Shown here: piece by piece, positions 33,673 to 44,773 of the stretch
How positions within the stretch are numbered: the first letter of the stretch is position 1
How the letters are laid out: each line of letters starts with the position of its first letter
DNA from: Daphnia pulex
Lineage: Eukaryota; Arthropoda; Branchiopoda; Diplostraca; Daphniidae
Direction of reading: 5' to 3'
Length of the DNA stretch: 64,000 nucleotides
Assembly: GCF_021134715.1 (NCBI RefSeq)
Contig: NC_060024.1
Location: forward strand, 13,504,974-13,568,973
Position numbers and translations under genes: made by a program
Notes under the pieces: generated by a model
What the model was told of the DNA's origin: nothing
Databases searched by the model: none
Seen by the model: the letters and a program-made list of their open reading frames with translations, nothing else

Positions 33673-35415
33673 TTATAGACATGCAAGAGTAAATCTTTTA
33701 ACTGATTTGCGCGTATACTGTTTATCTAGTCGATAGAAGAGTAATGGATTGACGGCAGCGTTGGCTATGGCTAGCCAGTAGACACACATGTAAATCCGCT
33801 TGGTGTAGACATTTTCTTCCGTCTGAAATGCCTGGTACATCAAGTAGGTTTGATAGGGCAGCCAACACAGGCAAAAGATGACCAAAATGGCCCACATGCC
33901 ACTAGCCAAATTCTACAATTCACGATTTCGTGGCGTGAATTCATTTTAATCTTAATTTTTCAAATAAAATAAAGCGACCTTTCTTTTCTTGACGAGGAGA
34001 TTCAACTGCAGGTTGTTGCGCGTGTCACCGTCGCCGCTGGTGAGCACCGTACTCGTCGTCAAAACAACGGCGATTCGAAAGTTCCAGTAAGCCATACAAA
34101 CGGTCGGCAAAAGATAGGTAATTACAAACACCAGCACTCTGTATCTGTGGTGGAGTATAAAAACAATGTGTACATTGTGATCTGGCGCTCTATTGCCTAT
34201 TGCCTAGCGACAATTGTCCAATTATACGTATATCTACTCACGAGTAGTTGTTTAGCACAACGTCTCGCTCCGGCCAAACGATTTCGCACTTCAATAGATC
34301 CTCACCAGCTTGGCTAGAGAAACATGCATACACATTAAATTTCACTACTGTTATGTAACCCAAAGTTACTAGGCTGTATTCGACTTACCGTAAAATGAAT
34401 TCGTCCGAGTACAAGAGATTGGGCATGGCCAGGATGACGGCGATAATCCAGCAGGTTGCGATGGTAATAAAAGCGCTTTTTCGAGTTGATCTTGGCAAAA
34501 AGGGTTTCACGATCGCCAGGTATCTATGGCACGAATGCAAACCGAAAAGAAGCTTATAGTAACACTTTCTCCTTCAGACACAATAATCGGCTGTCTGTCA
34601 TCATTTTAATAGCCAACGTAGACCTCTTTTCATTTACAGCAAGCCAGACATCCCTTCAATTAACGGCACGCCAGACATCCTCATATTTTGTAAAGCATTA
34701 CTTCTTATTAATGTGTCTGGCTTGACTTTCCGTCCTGATATAAATGGGGCCCTTGACGTTTTGACATCCCCATTAATTTAAGATCGATCGGATCACCCAT
34801 ATTTTCGCTCGATATAACGACTAGTTAAGAACTGGTGCCACTGTATACCTGTCGTAGGACGTGACGGTCAACGTAAAGATGCTGGCCGCGTTGGTCAATT
34901 CCGAGAGAAATCTGTCAATCATGCAGTAAGCTGTTCCGTATCGCCAGTGTCTATAACAGCAGGGCATGAACACATTTTTGATTTAGCTTAGCCTTCTTTT
35001 CGTGACTTATATTCCATCGAATGTTATATATACCCATCAAGAATGTAGATGAAATTGAAGACGCCCTCCAAATAGAGCATTGCAAAGTCCGCCATTGTCA
35101 AGCTCAGCATGAAGCAGCTGTGAGCTTTGGCCAGCCGGCGGCGAGCTTCGATCGCGGTAGAAATTGATTGGAAAAGTGTTGAGAAAGGAGAGATAAAATC
35201 TCTTTTTTAAAAAGCCGTATAAATCTTATCGATTCGTCCTCTTTACCTATGATGAACCACGTGACTAAGCTGTTGCCCACCGTCGCCACGACTAGAAGCA
35301 CACCAAATGCCAAGATCCAGGTCGTCTTCTCGTCCGTGTCCAGTTGCGACGTCTGCTGCTGGATCTTGTTGACGGCTCCTATCTGATGGCCATCGGCTTT
35401 GACAGATTCATTCAT
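33673..35415 (-). CDS. Tachykinin/neurokinin-type neuropeptide GPCR
   Basis: Class A receptor in about seven exons. The N-terminus starts MNESVKADG, with Asn2 in a glycosylation site. TM1 is ILAFGVLLVVATVGNSLVTWF, then RRRLAKAHSCFMLSLTMADF. TM3 carries AYCMIDRF and TSYDRYLAIV (DRY), TM4 is ITIATCWIIAVILAMPNLLY, and the second loop has CEIVWPE. TM5 is RVLVFVITYLLPTVCMAYW, TM6 VIFCLCWLPYQTYLM and TM7 YWLAIANAAVNPLLFY (NPxxY with Phe-Tyr). The LLYS...C..(I/M)WPE, CWLPY and YWLA..NA.VNPL blocks are typical of tachykinin receptors. The ligand is not proven, and other neuropeptide receptors share parts of this. The TM7 end lacks a long cytoplasmic tail: only about 20 residues follow NPLLFY. It lies among three neprilysin-like genes and lipases, but no operon logic applies. 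Confidence 0.75.
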
Positions 35416-36389
35416 CTTTCAATTCTTATTATCTGAATAAATAAGAAAAAACAAGTATCGCATTCTAGAGTGCTATCAGATAATGTGCATCGTCATCCGT
35501 GTCACGTTCCGTAATGATTAATTGCTCTCGGACTCTTTAGATTGATTGTGGGTAGTAGACTGTGCCATAACGCCTCAAGATCGATTACCAGTTACTTAAA
35601 CATTCAATTGGCTGCCTGATTGAGCGTGCGTCACACTATGTCTTGCCTCCGTCCCTATGCAACGAACGACGTTTACCCCCTATCCATAATCGATTTTGAC
35701 ACAGCGTGCGTGCTACATCTATTTCAAGTGATCAAATTTCCTCCAGGTCTCTCTAGGCCAAAGATATATCCTTCCTTCACAGTCATTTGACCGGCAAACG
35801 AATCAGATTGCAATATTGCGCGTCGATATACACACTCCAGTCGCCTTTGGAGTGAGACGCTAATGATGAAATTGACATCTATAGCATGTTTAACCACTAC
35901 AACGAGCGCTTTCTATGCTCAAACAGAGTTCAGATAGTCAACAAGTAATTTCTTTTGGGTTTTTGTTTGAATGCTCATACCTGTTCAAGGGACCGACGAT
36001 GAACGAAGTGACACGCTGTTGAAATTTGTGAACGCTTCAGTACATCGTTCATACAAACTTCTCGGATATGTTGTGGCAGTAAAAGCGATTGAGGTGTACC
36101 ACTTTTATAGCAGCTCTATAGCCAAGTCTTTTCAAGGATTGCTCTGGCGGACATGCGCCTTGACACTTTTCTCCAAGGAACTATCAAAGATGCAGTTATG
36201 TGAAAAAGTTGTATCCGTAGTTTGTCGTCAACTCGTCACCAAGTTGTTAATATTACGAGCAGTCAACAATAAAAGTAGCTGGCGCAACTTTTATTTGCTA
36301 TCGATTTCAGAAACAGATATATCTACTTTCCATCATTTTGAAATATCAGTAATGGGAATCAACGCATCTGGATACGATCCAGCCAAAGT
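35416..36389. other. Intergenic, about 1 kb
   Basis: Promoter side of the GPCR and 3' side of the acid lipase. The 151-residue plus-strand frame at 35971-36426 overlaps the lipase stop codon antisense and resembles nothing known. Confidence 0.45.
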
Positions 36390-38193
36390 TCACGGAATCG
36401 GTAGCACTGATATTAAAGGATCGTAGAGTAGCTGATTGCTATTCACTCCCCAGAGGAAATCGAGATGATTGAACTCGGGCCAATCGATTTTCACGGAAGA
36501 TTGTAAATTTCCAAGCTGTTTGGAAAGCCAGTCGATGTCCTGTTGAGGATGTTTATACTATCATATATCCTCCCATTACGTAAACTTAGAGTTTGATATA
36601 TACCTTTGAGGAAGCGAGTAAGTCCCCAGGACCCCAGAATAGGTAAACTGGGGCTGTTACCCGCGTGAGGTTGTACATAGGGGGTCGGTTAAGGCCATAT
36701 CGTCTTAAATTCTCAGAAAGGCCGTGGTCGTAAGCGCGAAACTGTTCTCCTTCACGTTTACCTAAAACAGGCAGGATCAAATTTTTAATAGATAAGCTAA
36801 TAGATTGTAATATTCTTTCTTTTTTCACCTGTATTGTATCCTTGAGCGAATTGAGCCAGTGTGTTGACAGACGTCCCAGCTGGGAAGTGGCCTTCGATAA
36901 TGGATAGCACAGACTTGAAAGTTGAAACCAAAAAGGTGGTTGGTTAATTTGAAAAAATCAAATTATAATTAGTTGTTTCAAACTAATTATAATTTGATGA
37001 AACTAATTATAATTTGATTCAAATTTTAATTAGTTGTTTCAAACTAATTATAATTTGATTTTTTGCTAAGTCATTTACCGAATTGAAATTTTGTCGATCT
37101 GCTCCGGTAATGTAAAAGATGACATTCTGACACATTTGCATCGTTTTGAACGTGTGTTGGCAAACTGATTTTTGAAAACGGCGGCTCCAGCTCTCTTTAG
37201 CTAAAAATGCCGTCGTTCGCGTTGAACGTAAATAGAACTGCCGTAAAAAGAAAATTCTTCGTTTTATTTATTTGTTTTAAATTTGTGAATTTTTTTACCT
37301 GAATCACGTCTACGTGAGGGGCAAGAGCTTTGACTGGGCTACTGAAATGAGCCATACTCGCCACAGGTGCCAAGCCAATCATTAAATCGATCTTTTCGTT
37401 TAATTCCGGATGACTTGCCGCCGCTATGTAAAACATGGTAGCACCCATCGAATGACTGTAAAATAAATGATTAGCATTAGTTACCATACCAAATGTGATG
37501 ATGTCGAATTATACCCAATGTATATGAGTTTAGATTTTTGAGATAACTTGAGGATGAAATCAACGTTGGCTGGAACATCGTACAGTCCCATTTCGTCGTA
37601 TCTGTAACAGATATCAATTGCATTAATGTCAACTTTCATTATAACAAGAAACGTACGAGAAATTCCAATAAGCTAATTTCTTGGGATCCAGGTGGATGTG
37701 CCGCCTCGAATACGTGTTTCCTCTTGCGTTTGAAAGATAAACGTCGTAGCCTAGATCAGCCAAACGGAATCCTACATTTACACCGGAAGGAATTCTATAA
37801 TTAAAGGCAAAGTAAAATTTGAATTAAAAATTTACCCAGCGATTGTCTGGCCGGATTGGTTATCCAATCCACATCGGTGCTCAAAAGACCGTGCTGGAGT
37901 AAAACGGGTCTTCCATTTGACAATCCAATGCGATGCAATTCTAGAATGTATCCATCAGCGGTTGTTACTTGATAGACGGTGCAAACATATCCGCGTGATC
38001 GGATGATCTCCACCTAACGATTGAAAGTATTCAAAACTATTCACATTTTGGGGAGACGTAGTAATTTCACTCGCACCGTTGACATAGCTGCTTCCGGATT
38101 TCTGCTGGCGATAGTAGAGGCACTGCACCTGCTAAATCCAGACAATGTCAACACCACGATTCCGGTCAATAACATGCGGACAATGCGTTGCAT
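36390..38193 (-). CDS. Acid lipase of the lysosomal/gastric lipase family
   Basis: About eight exons. The first (38077-38193) has a signal peptide: MQRIVRMLLTGIVVLTLSGF. Next come PEAAMST/VEIIRSRGYVCTVYQV, the entry region of this family, then ADGYILELHRI, RPVLLQHGLLSTDVDWI and YDVYLSNARGNTYSRRH. The nucleophile elbow is GHSMGA (serine; GHSxGG/T is usual), the acid is in YLFWGPGDLLAS, and the histidine is in FNHLDFLWG. The triad is complete. The cysteine pair TFKTMQMCQN / QKSVCQ is also where the family has it. Members hydrolyse triglycerides or cholesteryl esters in the gut or lysosome. The stop is at 36390-36392. Intron 38014-38076 is 63 nt, while another intron carries an AT-rich inverted-repeat array (36958-37061). 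Confidence 0.9.
36958..37061. repeat. AT-rich inverted-repeat array in a lipase intron
   Basis: AAACTAATTATAATTTGA occurs three times (starting near 36980, 37000 and 37041), alternating with its inverse TCAAATTATAATTAGTT (36958) and a close variant near 37019. The arms could form hairpins. It looks like a repeat grown by copying short palindromes rather than a coding or transposon feature. Confidence 0.8.
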
Positions 38194-38747
38194 TCCGAAC
38201 AGCCAAAAAAGAATTGACAACAGCTGAACAATGGACCTAGTCTGCAGGCCTTGATACTTCAAATGAATGACAAATGGAAAAAAACAACCAATGGAGTCTA
38301 GTAAATATCTTTCGAATGGCCTCTAGGGAATAAATAAATGCTGGGATAGGTCTGGCTAAAGCTGGATTGGAACTCCCAAATTTATTCATTAGAAGGGGGG
38401 TCGACTTCTAATTCCTTTCACGTGTGGATTTCTACTCGTAAAGTTCATGACCTTGATGTCCGTTGGGTTTAACGACCCCATGTAAACCACTATAGGGTAG
38501 ACTTGTCGTATTGTATAGGTGAAAAACACGGGTGTAGTTTTACCATGAACGTTCAGTGCAAGTTGTGCTGACGTCAACTGAAAAGTGTCTAAACTAATCA
38601 AATGAAAATAAAAATGATTATTAATGGTGGGTGAAAGGCATTGAAAAGCAAAGTGTATTCAGAATTCTGAATTTTGACTCGGGTCGATTTCAACATAAAA
38701 TCAATGTAAAACATTAGACAGACTTACAAAAATAGCGCGGGGATTTA
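38194..38747. other. Intergenic, 0.55 kb
   Basis: Head of the acid lipase to the end of the ALMS-motif gene. A minus-strand frame at 38389-38601 (ending HVKGIRSRPPF) has a fair protein-like look and a plausible acceptor at its start, but no recognised family, so it is not called. Confidence 0.4.
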
Positions 38748-40723
38748 TTACAAACATGTAGAATGGGGAAGATTGAGTTGGCCCTGCAACACGCGTGATT
38801 GCAGCTTCTAGAGAAAAACAAAAACAAAAAAAAACTCGTGAAAACAACAAGAAGAAGTAATACAGAAACATGTAGAGGTTTATACTTTCTGGAATACGGA
38901 AGCTTTGATGCGATTGGTGACGATCGTCTCCCTGCTCTGGTGGTCTTTGTTCCGGTTTCTAAATTCAGGTAATTGGCGATAAAGTTCTTCTGTGCGTTTC
39001 CTTAGTTCTTGATAAGTGAACAAATGGGGAGCGAAATTCGAATCCAGCATGCCCATTCGACGCATTTCACTAATTTCTTGAATAGTTTTGCGTCGAAGCT
39101 CACTGTCGTGAAGGAAGTCGGGCCTTCTAGTTTTCAGCGCTTCCTGGAGAGTGGTCTTATTCCGAGGACGCTCCTGTGGTTTAGGACGATTTTCCAGTGA
39201 GATGTCGTAAGCGATGGGTTCTCTCTGCGGGACCACGACGTGGCTTCCAACGGAGGATGAGGATCGCGAGCGGTACTCGCTGGTTTGAACGCCTATTTCG
39301 GAAATGATTTTCTTGTGAACGACAGGTGCGGATTTTGTCTTCAGGCTGCAATGATTGCAGCACTTTGATTTGCTTTTTCTTGTGGGTTGTTGCGTCTCTT
39401 CTGTACTGTCCGTATCGTGCAGATTGAGCCTCTCCATTTCAAAACTTCGGTCACTCTTGAGGGATACGATTGAGTTCACCACAGTAGACTGACTTGACTC
39501 GGAGATTTGAGAATCAGAACTTCTTGATGATGGGGGCAATTCGTGAAACGACGGAACAGTTGCTTTGCGCGGTTTCGATCTAGAATGCCTTGGTGGCTCT
39601 CCTTCCCTAGTTCTCGAATGAACGGTTGACGTTTTCTGATCTAGGAATTTCCAAGTTTGTTCCAACTGCGAAACATAATCTGCAATTGACAAGAAAAAGT
39701 ATGTTAAAAGGCAACTCGGAAAAGGAAAGAAAAAAATAAAACACCTTTCAAATTCTTTAAATGTTCTTTGAGGTTTCTGTAAACTTGGAGTTCACCTAAC
39801 GCTTCTCTCCGCATACGTCTTGTGTGTTCGGAAGACAAGCTGGTGTGAGTCGGACAGGTTGTAGATTCAGAGAAATCAGCAGAAACACAGCGGCATTGGT
39901 TGGAAGCCTGATCTCTTTCACTGTCGGCAAAATTAGGTGGAGTAGCCAAGAAAGAACTGCCAGGCCTTTCATTTCCTGCATACAAGTCCAACTCTTCACT
40001 GGCCACAGAACGGGTAATAAAAAGTTCAGAAGCAAGTTCTTCATATTGTGGTGTGCTTTTGGATCTTTGCAACTGGGGTTTTGACAAGCGAGAAGCATGG
40101 GAACGTTTAAAGTGTTGAGACTGATGTTCTTCATTACTATGTGACGGGGGGAATTTGACATTTGGTTTGGGGGCTTTTTCAGGGTGAGATTCTTCAGGCA
40201 CATTTTGTTTTGGTCCTTTCTTTGAATCGGGGATAACTGGTATCACAGTGTCAGTAGATCCATTTGAACTGCTGCCTACACTGGGCCAGGTGGACAGCTT
40301 CTGCAGTTTCCTTGACGGTTTACTGTTGCTGATCTTGGCTATACTTCTACTCTTTGCCAGAACACGGTCAATTTTGGCAATGAGGGCCAGACTTTGTTCA
40401 TCTTCATCTAAACAGAGTTTGGATGCAGAGTTACTCAATGCCATTCTCTCCAGAGTGCTCAATCTAGATTTGAATTGAGCTGTTTTAAGTGGAATACACC
40501 CGACATCAGCACTAGAATCCCATTCGAGTTTTTTGGACGAGAACGCTGACTTCAAAGACGGTGAAGTCAAGGGGTTGAGACTATTATCCAACTCTGATTC
40601 ATTTTTAATGTCGTTATCGGTTGCTGTGGAAACGTTTTCCCCTTCAATCATAGACGTGTCACTATCTCTAAAGTTTTCCAAGTAAGAAAGGATGTTATCA
40701 CTAATCTCTTCACTTGAATCCAT
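38748..40723 (-). CDS. ALMS-motif centrosomal/basal-body protein (ALMS1/CEP295-type)
   Basis: Three exons: 39745-40723, 38886-39680 and 38748-38807, total about 610 aa. The last small exon follows a strong pyrimidine tract, and its use lets the frame run FQK/KLQSRVLQGQL. Residues 1-480 are disordered, Ser-rich and charged. The last 120 residues are an ALMS motif: NKTTLQEALKTRRPDFLHDS, ELRRKTIQEISEMRR, FTYQELRKRTEELYRQLPEF and TNRIKASVFQKKLQSRVLQG. They match the family pattern LQEAL..+RPDFI..S..R, (R)x(Y)xxLPE, and (Y)R(L/I)+A..(F/Y)K+++...LL. Known members (ALMS1, CEP295/Ana1, C10orf90) sit at centrioles and use this end for targeting. The protein is much shorter than vertebrate ALMS1 or CEP295. 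Confidence 0.8.
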
Positions 40724-41244
40724 TTTCTCGAAAACGAAAAATTTTCAAACTACGGAAGGGCAACGACTGTTTACAAAAAATTTCCAACCGTCAATGCGCA
40801 AATTAGTTTGTGCGACACGGTTGCTGAAACTAATTTGAACAGTTTCTTGTTTTCCCACCGCGGTGCAACAGCCCAACAGGCGCAAACCAGCAGCAATGCA
40901 TTTTTTGGTTTAAAAAACATTTGATTTTTTTAAATGTTAGAATTTATAATTTGTTGAAAAAATTGTATTGATAATTCCCCTCATATTTGTACGAATAAGT
41001 TTATATTTTGCATTGGACAAATAATTTGATAAGTAATTCCAAAAGCCGTGAGTTTTGCTTAGATTGCGATAGACCCGCGTTACTAAAGTAAACGATGCAC
41101 ACACAGAAAAGAAAATTTAATTTAAATGCGAGAGCGAGTGTGGTTTTGCGTAATACTACGCATTTGATGCTTTCAATACAATTTTAGTTTCGGATCAAGC
41201 GCATAATTATTAATTGAGGACAAAAGTAAAGCACAGATTATTAA

Positions 41245-43997
41245 TTAATTTGCGTTAACATCAAATTCGTGGTGAATTTCTGAATCGTCACTTGAGTTTT
41301 CGTTGAATGTTAAATTCAGTTGAATATCGACCGCCTTCTTTTTACAAACACCAGTCTTTTTGGCACAGAGAAAGAGTTCTGCATGAACTTGTAGAAAATG
41401 ATTTGAGTCGTGTTTTTCGAGTGATTTGCGTAAAAAGTCAATCTTCATTTTCCCGTTGTTTATCACTCCCTTATTTTGGGCTGCTTCTATACCGTCTATT
41501 AATACAAAATAAAATTATATTAAGTAAGCATATTTTCAAAGAGACTGCGCGATAAAGGTTACCAGTTAGTCTAATTTTCCACGAGTGTGGGGCATCTTCT
41601 GACCATTTCCACTGCTGATTATCAGAACAATTGAAATTTACCGACCAGCTATAATTCGAAGTACTAGATGGTAGAACAACCGAGACCTCAAAATCCGGTT
41701 GAGTATTAAAAACTTGACTATGATCATCAGTGGATTTCAGGAAGACTTGAAGCTATTAAAAATAGATTGTAATTATTCAGAGTCATAGTGTTTTATGAAT
41801 AAAGCTAACTGGCTAACTCACAGTTTCTATAACATTGCTAGCCAAATTAACCTTGCGTATGCAATGGTTATTTGTGTCCGATACGTACAATATGCCTCCT
41901 CCTTCTTCATCAATGCAAAGACCACCAGGTTCGTTGAACTGAATACAATCCAAAATTGTCTTACGTGGCTTCGACAAATGAAAAATATTACTTACTTGAA
42001 TTTCATCTCCGCTAGAGCCATCGACAAGTCCCGCTTTTCCATTGCCCAAATAAGTGGAACACACTTTAGTCAATGGATCGACTGTTTTGATTTTGTGATT
42101 GTATGAATCAGCCACATACAGCAATTGATTAGCTGCGTTCCAGGCGACAGCTAATGGATGCTGAAGCAAAACTGCGCCCTTTGGGTTATCTCTATTGTCT
42201 TGATCGCCGTAAGAAAACAAATCCTGTGAAATAGAAAATAAATAACATTTTGCATTAAAACGAAACCTCGAGGACTGTAAATTACCATTGGATCCTTTCC
42301 ACCACCAACCAGTGCTTTGACCGAACCGTCTTTCAGATTAACTTGTCGTATGGATGAACTTTCACTATCGGCAAGAAATAATAAGTAGTCGGTAGATGGA
42401 GACTGTAAAGCCGCACAGCAGAGTCCGGATGGTTGAGCGAAACCAGCTTTGGCCGGATAGCTATTATTGCGGTTTTCCTCAGCTCCGGAGCCAGCCAAGC
42501 GAAGACATCGACCCGCTTCAACTTGAATTTTTTTCCACCAAACCAAATCCTGAAGAGCCAAACCCCATATTTGATGAGTTCCTGCATTAGCGATGATCAA
42601 CAAATCTGGAACATCTGAAGTTGAAGAGTGAGCCAGGCAAATATCCCACGGAGAGGCTAACGGTTGTTCGATTCCGAGCTTTCCACCTTCTTTGTCCGTG
42701 CCTTGTAAACCAGTTCCGGCAACAGTTTTTACTTGCTTAGAACTGAAATCAATCTAAAATTTGAATTAGTGAGGTTAGAGAAAACCGTGTTCTAATATTA
42801 TACACACCAAACGGATCGAGTGATTTCCCGTGTCTGCAACATAAAGATGGCACGGTGGCAAAAATGCAATACCTTGCGGACTGCGGAATTTGGCTGTCGA
42901 GAAAGCACCTTCATTCCATCCTGGTGCAGGTCCACCGATTGTTACCTAAACAATAGATTTTATTTACTTCTGTGCATTACAGTAATTTAAAAAACGAACC
43001 CACCTTGATTTCACCTTGTAGAGAGATAATCAAAATGCGATGGTGCCCAGTATCAGAAACAGCCATGTATGTCGAGTCTTCTTTTGAACATTCTGACGCA
43101 GAATCTTCTATACTTTTAGACTTGATCATGCAGATTTTCCCAGGGAAAAGCAGATGTGATTGAAATACTTCTAGGCTATTGAGCAGTAATGGAAGAGGCC
43201 GCGGAGTAATTCGATTTTTGTAAAATGACAAGGCGCTTTCAACGTAGTGAAAAAGTACTTCTCGATGGCCTTCTCCAATAATCACAAAAATTGGTTTTCC
43301 ATCAGGTCCTAATGTAAAACAGGACTTGATAAATTGCACAACCTACTTATTTCTCTTTGTATTCATACCAAGAATGAGCAAAGTTGGCCAGCAAGTGATC
43401 TCCAATTTTTTCCACAGGACAGCTTCACTGTCATTCACAACTGGATGAGTGATGCCATAGCGTTGAATTGCTGCCATGATATTTGCTGAAACTTTTTCAT
43501 TCTCAAACTTTGCACTATGAACACCAACCTTTTGTTATACACATCAACGGTTATTATGATGAAGTAACTCTGAATTCTCTCCAAATGCTTACCACAACAA
43601 CACCTGATTGATCACTTGGATATTTTTCTTCTAGTGCATGCAGGTCAGGAAGGATATGCATACAGTTAATGCAACAATAGGTGAAGAAATCAACAATAAC
43701 AATTTGGTCTTTGAAATCAGAGGTAACAGATAAACCTTGCTTGACATTAAACCATTCCCAACCTAAAATAATTATGAGAATTAATTATAGAATTAAACAG
43801 GTTACATGTTTTTAGGAGGAACATTAATGACATGTACCAGATTCAAACTCAGGAAACACATCTCTGCTGCTTCCTTCTTCCATTGAATTTAAATGCTTTA
43901 AAATCAAATCCTTTTTTTCTCCTTCTTTCACATTGGGATCCTCGATGAAATTTTGAAGCTCGATACAACTCCATGTCAAAGTAGATATGAAAGACAT
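41245..43997 (-). CDS. NHLRC2: NHL repeat-containing protein 2 homologue
   Basis: About eight exons. The start is ATG 43995-43997 ([20 protein letters not shown]); the frame upstream of it has no other ATG. The N-terminal thioredoxin-like domain carries the diagnostic [20 protein letters not shown], then [14 protein letters not shown] and [14 protein letters not shown]. The NHL beta-propeller follows with [89 protein letters not shown] and [12 protein letters not shown] beta-rich C-terminal domain ends at FDVNAN. Every block aligns with vertebrate NHLRC2, a cytosolic protein linked to phagocytosis, actin organisation and fibrosis-type disease. It is divergent from the SFR1 homologue, 425 bp away. 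Confidence 0.96.
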
Positions 43998-44422
43998 AAT
44001 TTTAAAAACTTCTACCTCTTTTGTGCCTGATTCAAGGAAAAAAGTAAACACAGCAGACGAAAAATATCCAAAAACAATTGAAGTACGAAATTCAAATTGC
44101 GGGTCTTTTCAAATAATTATGCAAATAGTAACTTTTTAGCTGGTTTAAAAATACAACACAAATTTGTTTCACATTGCAACATCAACGAAAACTTTAAAAT
44201 TTGTTGAACTCTCTTTCATTACGAATTCAATTTTTTTTGTTTGATACCATTTAGCATGCCGTTTAGTCTCAATAAATCAACGTTGCCAATCAAAGCGTTA
44301 TTCAGTTATTCATTTCGTTTGATTACATGTCTTGTCGTCAGCACATGTCATTGAGTCATTGTCTGTGTGTGAAGTCTGATGAATAACAACTTTCAAACCA
44401 TCAGCCATTCAGATTTTCTTCA
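43998..44422. promoter_or_regulatory. Shared divergent promoter of NHLRC2 and SFR1
   Basis: 425 bp between oppositely oriented start codons. No TATA box seen, as is common for housekeeping bidirectional promoters. The tract is AT-rich. Confidence 0.45.
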
Positions 44423-44773
44423 ATGGAAGACAGTATAGAGCAAATTTCAAAGAGGATCAAAGAAAAAGAGGAAATTTTACGAAAGCAGAAAATGGTTAAA
44501 TTGCACAGAGCAAAGGTTCAAGAACTCACTAATTTCTTTTAAATCAGAGATATAACCCTCTTAATTTCAAACCAGCACAATACCACTGAACTTGAAAACT
44601 TGATTAAAGAATGGCTGGGAGTATGCCAACAAACTCTTCAAGATCTGGAACAGAAATTGAAAGATCAGTCGTCTGATTCTGCAGATTTCGGCATTGCAAA
44701 AATTCTTGCACATTTGAACATAGAGCCTGAGCTGGTTGGTTACAGTATTGAAGACGAAATGTTTACCAACTGA
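44423..44773 (+). CDS. SFR1: SFR1/Mei5 homologue, Swi5-partner recombination protein (96 aa)
   Basis: Two exons, 44423-44515 and 44576-44773, with a 60-nt intron. The protein is MEDSIEQISKRIKEKEEILR..., a coiled-coil helix with VKLHRAK, then TELENLIKEWLGVCQQTLQD and a C-terminal ILAHLNIEPELVGYSIEDEM. This matches the C-terminal domain of SFR1: coiled coil, LVKMYRSK, L..LI.KW...CQ..L.(E/D)L, then (I/L)..HLGIDxELLxYxxEEEF. SFR1 joins Swi5 to stabilise RAD51 filaments in homologous recombination. The long disordered N-terminus of vertebrate and fungal SFR1 is absent here. If the intron is retained, the frame stops after ELTNFF, so the splice is required. A Swi5 partner is not in the window. Confidence 0.75.

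Noticed and set aside
35971-36426. 151-residue plus-strand frame
   Set aside because: Partly antisense to the lipase end, no family resemblance, no promoter or splice evidence.
38389-38601. Minus-strand frame ending HVKGIRSRPPF after a plausible acceptor
   Set aside because: The ALMS-motif gene already ends upstream at 38748 and no partner exon was found.
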